Origin: Aselliscus stoliczkanus
Taxonomy: Eukaryota; Chordata; Mammalia; Chiroptera; Hipposideridae
DNA: 64,000 nucleotides
Direction of reading: 5' to 3'
NCBI GenBank assembly: GCA_033961575.1
Contig: CM066732.1
Span: 55,186,001-55,250,000, forward strand
Below, piece by piece: positions 57,471-64,000 of the stretch. Below the pieces are notes generated by a model that was given only the letters and a program-made list of their open reading frames with translations, had not been told where the DNA came from and ran no database searches. Within the stretch, counting starts at the first letter, position 1; each line of letters opens with the position of its first letter. The position numbers were made by a program, and so were the translations under genes.

Positions 57471-57860
57471 ATCAAATGCACAAATTGTGTCATGTATGAA
57501 ACAAAAACGAACACCATCGAAGGGGGAAAAATTTTAATTGCAGTGAATACTAACTTTCACCGATAAATATGACCAGGGCTATTTCGTGATCCTATTTTGA
57601 AATGAGAGCTATTGTAAAATGAAGAAAGAAACTTAAAATAATAGTAATTTAAGGCAAAATGTGTGTATTAAAAGTTCATGGTGTTGGAGAGCCAGCCTCA
57701 CGTGAATCCCAGGACCGAGATTTAATACGTACTTCTCACAAAAATAAATCATGGAATATTTTCATGGCAGACATAGAATTTTATGGCTTTTATGGCTATC
57801 ATGGAATTGGGATTCATATTTTATAGACAGTTCTAATAACAGCAAGAAAATGCTCTGGGA
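57471..57860. promoter_or_regulatory. AT-rich island, candidate conserved noncoding element
   Basis: Non-repetitive AT-rich DNA ('GGGGGAAAAATTTTAATTGC' at 57521, 'AAAATAATAGTAATTTAAGG' near 57635, 'TTATGGCTTTTATGGCTATC' near 57780). Repeated TATGGC words near 57780 are notable. No coding frame and no known repeat. Confidence 0.38.
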
Positions 57861-59490
57861 AAAATGGGGGCTTAGAGAGACGAGGGATCACCCGGCAGAG
57901 GCTGGAATCGTGCGTAACTGAAAGTGGAAGGAGAGGCACCCCCTGGCCCTGGGCTCCGGCGGGGACGGCGGGGACGGCGGGGCGGAGGGGCCTGTGGACA
58001 CAGTAGCCCCATGAAGGGTGGTCCTGGCTGCACGGGCCCCCCATCCCGGTAACTGCCTGTCGCCGGGGTGCGCGCATCCGCAGGCCGCCTGATGACAGCG
58101 CTTAGGGAACGGTGTGCTCAAGCTCGTCTGTGCAGGCCAGGCTCCCTGTTTCAGGGAGCAGATGCCATGGTGGAGGGGCCCCAAGGACTTCCTATGTCAC
58201 CCACTGTCTTTGCAGCAAGCCATGTTCCCTGCAGTTGGACTGTTTGAGGCGTTGCGACAGAGCTGAAAATGACCTAACGGCGACCATCGGCTGTCAGTGC
58301 TTTGCTGAGTTTTATGGATTACCTGGGCGTTGGTGGCTCACAGCCACCATGGGGGGAGCGCTGGGGCACTCTGGTCTCCTTATTGGGACATAAGCTCCCC
58401 GAGCGCTCTACTGTGTGCTGAGGACCACGTGTCCCTGCTGAGCCACCGCGAAGTCTGGATTCTGGACTTGTTTTCCCCTCTGAGCCACACTGCAAAAGTG
58501 CTCCTACTCCTGGGGCCAGCGGACGTGCCTGCCGCCTCCCAGCAGCGCCTCACTCCAGCGGCAGGCTGACAGCAGGGCCAGTCTCCCCTCATCGTGGGCA
58601 ACCACCAGCCCTAGGGCCCCCTGAGCTCGGTGCTGGGCTGGTCCCTAATGCAGCCTTGGTACAAGTGAGTGATGGTCCAAAGGTGACCAGCAGACACCAA
58701 GTGGGGGCGTTGTGGCAGCCGTACCCCCACACCACCCTCCAAGTCCATCGCCTTGCGACCACTTTCGGGAGACGCGCTTCCCGTGTCCTCGGACGCTCGG
58801 CTCCTTCGGGCCCCTCGCGTGCTGGCCTCGTCCTGCACCCTGTGGGGCCAGACCCAAGTCGGTGGCTGTGGCCTCGGACAGGCCCCGTCCTGCCTCCAGG
58901 GCCTGCTGTCTCACCTGGGAGGAGGGGGGGCTTCCTGCCTGTTTGGCCTGGCCCTCCCCGGGCGTGGCTGTGAGTGCCAGGAATTAGCAGAGTGAAGGCT
59001 CTTGGCAGATTTGAACCAAACCTACCCACGTGACACCTGCTGCTTTCTCTCCTCTGGGAGCCCGGGCAGAGAGGCCAGGCAGGGGTCGGCGCTGGGCTGT
59101 CCCTGGTGTCTCAGCCTCCCCAGGCCTTTTTAAAGGGGACTTCTATGAGCCTGCCTAGCCCAGGACAGCATGGCAGAGGCACCTGTAGGGGAGAGCCGGA
59201 CGTACCCTCCACGTGCTGGGCTCTGGCCTGTGCCCGGCATGGCATTGCTGCGAGGCTGACCTCCCTGTAACCTGAGCGAGGGAGCAAGCCGTGGCGGATG
59301 GGAGCCCACAGTCTCGGCAGAGGCACTGCACAGAGGGTCCCCTGGAGGCTGAGGGCCACACACCCCTACGAATCAAGTCCCAGCAGGGCTGCCAGCACCC
59401 ACGCGGCCAGCTCTGGACGCAGTGCCCCAGGCCTCTGCCATACTCCAACCCCGTCTCCTTCTCAGTGATGGAACAGGTTTCAAGTGCTGC
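57861..59490. other. GC-rich unique non-genic sequence
   Basis: No gene recognised. Contains the four-tract G-quadruplex motif at 57961-57990. CpGs are frequent near 58010-58090 and 58730-58830. Frames of up to 146 codons have no domain. Confidence 0.5.
57961..57990 (+). other. Canonical G-quadruplex motif
   Basis: Four GGGG tracts at 57961-57964, 57970-57973, 57979-57982 and 57987-57990, with loops ACGGC, ACGGC and CGGA. This meets the strict pattern of four G-runs with loops of seven bases or fewer. Built as a tandem of GGGGACGGC. Confidence 0.85.
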
Positions 59491-60010
59491 CTGGGATATT
59501 TAAGAACCTTTCCTTGTATTTATGGTCATTTCCATTCTTATTAAATTGCTTTGATAAAATATTCAGCCACAACCCCTCCATTTGACTCTTAATTTGGTAA
59601 AATATAATTTACAATTGATTATTGCTCAAACATTCCTGGCCCCACATGAGATCTATTCGTATGTCTCACCCCCCTCACCCCCCCAATTTGGAAGAGAGGA
59701 AAAATGGTTTCTTTGACCTTTGACCTGTCTGAGGCGGGACATTAGGTCATCAGGGCCACGGAAAACCAAACCGCCCCCATCTGCAGCCAGTAGAGACAGA
59801 AATGGGTGTGTGGCTCTGAACTAAGCTTTTTTCTTTTTTTTTTTGTCTTGGTAACTTACAGGTATTTTTCAGGGTTGGAAAATATCTTGAATAAATGAGC
59901 TTCGTATATATATGTTTTTAATGTGATTTGCCTTTATTTATTTGGGTGATCACAATTTATGCCAAGTGAAAAGGTTAAGAGTCCTGGAAACTGAATTATT
60001 CCATTTATTT
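59491..60010. promoter_or_regulatory. AT-rich island with perfect DR1 nuclear-receptor site
   Basis: Non-repetitive AT-rich DNA ('TTATTAAATTGCTTTGATAA' at 59538, 'CAATTGATTATTGCTCAAAC' near 59612). TGACCTTTGACCT at 59714-59726 is, on the minus strand, the consensus DR1 element AGGTCAAAGGTCA of HNF4/RXR-type receptors. A T run lies at 59833-59844. No coding frame. Confidence 0.42.
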
Positions 60011-60557
60011 GCAGACATGATACAGTGCAAGACAACAGAAGTGTGCGTCCCGCCCTGCCCTGCCCCTGACCTCGCCCCTGCCCGAGGTGGGCACCTCGGG
60101 GGCTGGCTCCGGAGCCCCGCTGGTCGCCGGGGCACGTGGGCTTGCGTGCTGTAACTATTGGCTTAAATCCCTCTTTGCTGCGTGTCTCCTCCATGCCCCT
60201 CCCTTCCCCCAGGAGCTTACGAGGCTGCCCCAGTGCGGGTGGCACCCCCAACTGCCCATTGCCTCACCGCTCCCATTTGCAAACTTACCTTCACGTTGGT
60301 CCCTTCCTCACATCCAGGTCACAGCCCTCGGCAGAAGCTGCAGGGATTGGCCTCCACGTCACAAAGAAGGAAACTAGGGACCACAGTGCTGCCTCGCCTG
60401 CTGGGACCCGGGTCCCAAGGGTAGGGCTGTGCACTCAGCTGCCTGTCCCCTTCCCAGGCGGGTCTCCGTCCCTGGGGCTTCTGGCAGACTAAGCAGCCTC
60501 CCATATCCAAGGAACGGCATTCGTGGGGAGGGACGAGCAGGGAGGCTTGGCTGGGGA
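60011..60557. other. GC-rich unique non-genic sequence
   Basis: GC-rich DNA leading to a minisatellite. 'CCTGCC' and 'GCCCCTG' words recur near 60050-60085. No gene recognised. Confidence 0.5.
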
Positions 60558-61237
60558 GCAGCCTGAGGGTGCCCCCTTCCACGGCCACGGCAGCCTGAGG
60601 GTGCCCCCTTCCACGGCCACGGCAGCCTGAGGGTGCCCCCCCCCACGGCCCCGGCAGCCTGAGGGTGCCCCCTTCCACGGCAATGGCAGCCTGAGGGTGC
60701 CCCCTTCCACGGCCACGGCAGCCTGAGGGTGCCCCCCCTCTCATGGCCACGGCAGTCTGAGGGTGCCCCCTTCCACGGCCACGGCAGCCTGAGGGTGCCC
60801 CCCCTCTCATGGCCACGGCAGCCTGAGGGTGCCCCCCCCCCATGGCCACGGCAGCCTGAGGGTGCCCCCTTCCACGGCCACGGCAGCCTGAGGGTGCCCC
60901 CCCCCACGGCCCCGGCAGCCTGAGGGTGCCCCCTTCCACGGCAATGGCAGCCTGAGGGTGCCCCCTTCCACGGCCACGGCAGCCTGAGGGTGCCCCCCCC
61001 CACGGCCACGGCAGCCTGAGGGTGCCCCCTTCCACGGCCACGGCAGCCTGAGGGTGCCCCCCCCACGGCCACGGCAGCCTGAGGGTGCCCCCCCCCACGG
61101 CCACGGCAGCCTGAGGGTGCCCCCTTCCACGGCCACGGCAGTCTGAGGGTGCCCCCCCTCCACGGCCACGGCAGCCTGAGGGTGCCCCCTTCCACGGCCA
61201 CGGCAGTCTGAGTGTGCCCCTCCTCCACGGCCACGGC
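60558..61237. repeat. 32-bp minisatellite, about 21 copies
   Basis: Units of 32-34 bp built as GCAGCCTGAGGGTGCCCCC + TTCCACGGCCACG. Variants include C-run (CCCCCCCACGG), CTCTCATGG, CCCCATGG and GGCAATGG forms. A block with the order TTCCACGGCCAC, CACGGCCCC, TTCCACGGCAAT is copied about 261 bp apart (around 60650 and 60911), showing higher-order growth. Since 32 leaves remainder 2 when divided by three, all three minus frames cycle through the same 32-codon pattern; this explains frames of 261 and 316 codons there with Gly-Gly-Thr-Leu-Arg-Leu-Pro-Trp repeats. Confidence 0.95.
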
Positions 61238-62164
61238 CTGGGCCTGAGCCAAGCCTCCAGCTTCTCCTTTGCGCCTGACTGTCCTGGGCTGCGGCCTCTT
61301 GGCTTGGCTCCGCATCACTTTCATGTCACCCCGGAGTCACTGGATATTGGCAACCGGTTACTGAACTTTTCATGTCAGCTTCATCAGCGACTCTCAGACA
61401 GCTACCCAGGGTCTTCCCAATGAAAACAAGAATTATAATAATTTGCATTAATGTTCTGTGTGACATGGAAAGCTGGGGTGCTTGGCCCACCGAGGAAGTG
61501 GGGACCCTGACTGGAGCCCTGTCCCTGGTGCAGGGACGAGCCTGCCCTCTGCCTGCTCACATCCCGACGCCAAGGTCACGACCCTCTCTGCCCCTCTGCA
61601 GAAATGCTCACCTATGTGTCCCCTTGTTCCTGATGCACTGGAGACATGCCCCCGACGAGTTGGGGTGGAGGACTGCAGAAGGCTTCTTGAGGGCGTGCGG
61701 ACCTGAGAAGCAGTGGAAGGTCATCACGGTGCCTGCAGGGGTGCCGATGGAAGGAGGGGTGGCTGAGGAGGTGGGGGTGACCCGGGCATACTGTGCCAGG
61801 CCTACCTGGGATGTTGCAAGCAAACGGCTCCTCTGCTTGCTGCTGGCTTCCGGTGTCCCTGCGGGAGGGTGCTCTCTGGCCAAGGAAGCAGTGGTGACCC
61901 GTGTATGGGGCAGTCCCGAAAGAGCAGGGTGAGTGGCTCAGTCCAGACCCTCATCCCCAATGGGGCTCTCTCAGGACTCGCAGCTCAGAGGACGCCACAG
62001 AAGCAACTGACCCAGGGCCCAGCCTCCACTCGATCGCTGTCCCCCATGGGGCCACCTCCTGCATCAGCAGCTTGCCCCATATCCTCATCTCAGATTGCTC
62101 TCTGCATAAACCCAAAGCAAGGCAGCCTGCATGGTGAGCATAGGGTGTTTGGAGATGAGGCATG
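61238..62164. other. Unique non-genic sequence
   Basis: No gene recognised; the 186-codon frame 61372-61932 has no domain. Mixed composition. Confidence 0.5.
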
Positions 62165-62600
62165 ATGACCGCACTGCCGCCGAGCACACCTGCGCCCTGG
62201 GCTGCCGCCTCGGCGCGACCTCTGCACCGGCCGCCGCCCCGGGCCCCCCGCCCTGCCTCCTCCTGCCCTCAGCTGCGTGCTCCGGGCGGTGGGCAATCTG
62301 ATTTATCTGGACTGTCTGGGCTGAGGAAGGGAGATGAGCGTTCTCCCTGGGAGGGATTTTCAGCTCATTTCACAGATAAAATCAATCAGATCTAAAGCGT
62401 ACTCACTGCGGCCATGAGAGGGAAACCCAAGCAGCAGGGGCCCAAACGGAGGCCGCCCGCCTGCCTGCCGCACCTGGCCTGAGGCAGCGGGCGCCTGGGC
62501 CCGGCCCAGGGCTGCAGAGGGACCGCTCGCAGGACGCCGTGTGATGTCCGGCGTGGGCAGCTCGGGCGCAGGAAGGACCGCGGGCTGGCAGCAGGGCCAT
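62165..62600. promoter_or_regulatory. CpG-rich patch, possible CpG island
   Basis: Two CpG-dense portions (62170-62300, about 15 CpGs; 62395-62595, about 19) around a shorter AT-leaning bridge with 'CAGATAAAATCAATCAGATC'. It borders a candidate noncoding element at 62600. No exon can be supported. Confidence 0.4.
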
Positions 62601-62770
62601 TACTCACCCAAATGCGCGTCCTTTGTTTTCCGGATGATGCTGGCTGGGGTGAGAGACGGTGAGGGCACAAGAATGCCAGTTATAAATGTCCTCGTGCCTT
62701 CTGTTTCCTGAGTGATGCTCAATGAAAGAAACCGGAAACAGCAGGTGATGGCTGAAGGGCATCTGAGGCC
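62600..62770. promoter_or_regulatory. Candidate conserved noncoding element
   Basis: Non-repetitive sequence with 'CCAAATGCGCGTCCTTTGTT', 'TTCCGGATGATGCTGGC', 'GCCAGTTATAAATGTCC' and 'GTTTCCTGAGTGATGCTC'. No known repeat. The 256-codon plus frame from 62712 begins here but its product is not recognisable. Confidence 0.32.
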
Positions 62771-64000
62771 GTTGGCCGCTGGGTGGCGGAGATTTCTGTG
62801 TCTCCCAACTGCCCACATCGAGGAAGAGTTGGGCATCGAGCTCTTTCTAGGTGCCGTGGGGTCAGTTACGTGGCCCAGGACCTGGGATCTGTGTGGATAC
62901 GTGCACCTGCCTGGTGCGCGCCCCCCACCGGCGTCCACACGCCTGGACACGCCCGTCTCGTGCTGGACGGAGGTGGCCCTCAGACCAACCGAGAGGTTCG
63001 GAAGGCGCCTGAGGGGTCAGGGGGTCAGGCACCAGTCTCCTCGTCAGCTTGCGGGCGGCCGCAGCTCTCACCCATTGTCCCAGCTCCCTGCGGGCCAGGG
63101 AAGGGCCGGTCTTGGCAGTGTCTTCACAGGCCCGGAGGGGCTGCGCTGGAAAGGCAGGCGTCTTTGGCAGGTGCCTCCTGCAGTCAGTCTGGGGGATACC
63201 TGTGCTCTGCAAACTGCAGAGGCACCAGGGTCAGCGGCCTCATGGGCACCAGCCAGTGAGCTGAATTTGTCCCAGTGGCTGGTTCAAAGCTGGAGGGGCC
63301 ACAGCTCCTGCACCTGGCCCGTGAATGTTTCCAGCGGCTCCCATGACTTCCTACCTCCCGGGGGGAACGCCTCATCCTATTGTCTGTTCAATATGTCATA
63401 CTATGGCCTGGATGTTCCACATTCACCAGACAAAGGGCCTGGGGGGAAATCAAATTGGATGGGTCATCTCTTCATCCCATAGGAAGCCAGTCTTCGTAGA
63501 GAACTGATAACTTTTGTAGGAAGTGGGGACCCCAGAGGGAATGTGCACATGGGTGGGCCCCAGGGCTAAAGTTTTCACAGCACACCAGCTAGAATTGTGC
63601 CCTCTCCGTGGGGTGGCACCCGCCAGGCTGGCACTCCCGCCTCTGGCTGCAGCAGCCCGGCCAGCCACACGTCAGATTAATACATCACCGGGTATGAAAG
63701 CACAGTTAGAATTTGACTGAGGTACTTCCAGCCTGAGAAAGGGAACGATTTATCAATGCAAACTTAATAACATCTATTTGAATCTAACTAAAAATCAATA
63801 TTTCATTACCAAATTGTTAGTGAGAATGAAGAAAGATTGCGGGAGCCGGGCAGTTTGGGGCTGCGGAAGCGTCAGGAGCTCAATGTGAAGACGGAATGAT
63901 GCATGAGGCCGCGCTGGACCAGGGGTGAACGAGGACACGCAGAGAGAGCTTGGCGGGGCCCCCTTGCTCATGACCTTGGCCGTGAGGGGACAGGAAACCG
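62771..64000. other. Unique non-genic sequence, right edge
   Basis: GC-rich to 63300, then mixed; AT-leaning at 63650-63835 ('CACGTCAGATTAATACATC', 'GAATCTAACTAAAAATCAAT'). No gene recognised; the long frame 62712-63482 shows no domain. Confidence 0.45.

Noticed and set aside
60319..61324. Minus-strand frames of 261 and 316 codons
   Set aside because: They are produced by a stop-free 32-bp minisatellite cycling through three frames; no domain or start support.
62712..63482. Plus-strand frame of 256 codons
   Set aside because: No family resemblance, no supported start context and a compositional shift midway; likely chance in a CpG-rich region.
1..64000. Endogenous retrovirus or other viral copy
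   Set aside because: No long terminal repeats, primer-binding site or viral gene text was seen on either strand by eye.

Overview
The window reads as mammalian nuclear DNA with no protein-coding gene that I can support. No open reading frame shows a recognisable protein family. The longest frames lie in tandem repeats or in GC-rich sequence where stop codons are rare. What can be annotated is interspersed repeats, tandem repeats, CpG-rich patches and AT-rich islands that look like conserved noncoding (enhancer-type) DNA. L1, L2 and MIR fragments show that it is a placental mammal. One 142-bp SINE at 2253-2394 resembles my recollection of Rhin-1, a SINE of rhinolophoid (yinpterochiropteran) bats. 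Five copies of a second, ~95-bp tRNA-derived SINE are also present. A bat is therefore my best guess (about 0.6), and no gene neighbourhood can be named.

Layout. 1-3225: a GC-moderate edge, then two minus-strand L1 ORF2 fragments, the first carrying two nested SINEs with perfect target-site duplications. 3226-14560: GC-rich unique sequence with a MIR, an L2 tail, a 293-bp CA-rich tract and a CpG-rich patch near 11.7 kb. 14561-24000: GC-rich sequence broken by AT-rich islands, L2 pieces and a 44-bp x 4 minisatellite. 24000-29900: a TG tract, a MIR, a SINE, and an ancient repeat split by an L1 3' end. 30170-33960: the strongest candidate cluster of conserved noncoding elements, including two perfect or near-perfect hairpins. 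34430-37562: one internally deleted plus-strand L1 whose 5' untranslated region holds a ~570-bp minisatellite and whose ORF2 holds a SINE. 37563-44870: mixed unique DNA, an L2 and two SINEs. 44873-48260: a second long plus-strand L1. 48260-64000: GC-rich unique DNA with CA tracts, an L1 3'-UTR remnant, CpG-rich patches, AT-rich islands and a 680-bp, 32-bp-unit minisatellite.

Nothing here works as an operon or pathway. If the region has a function, it is most likely cis-regulatory: AT-rich islands at 14.6, 16.2, 22.2, 23.5, 30.2-33.9, 43.2, 53.1, 57.5, 59.5 and 62.6 kb, scattered in a gene desert or a large intron. Repeat classes are named from memory of consensus sequences and were not checked by a search. 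Conservation is inferred only from composition and motif density.
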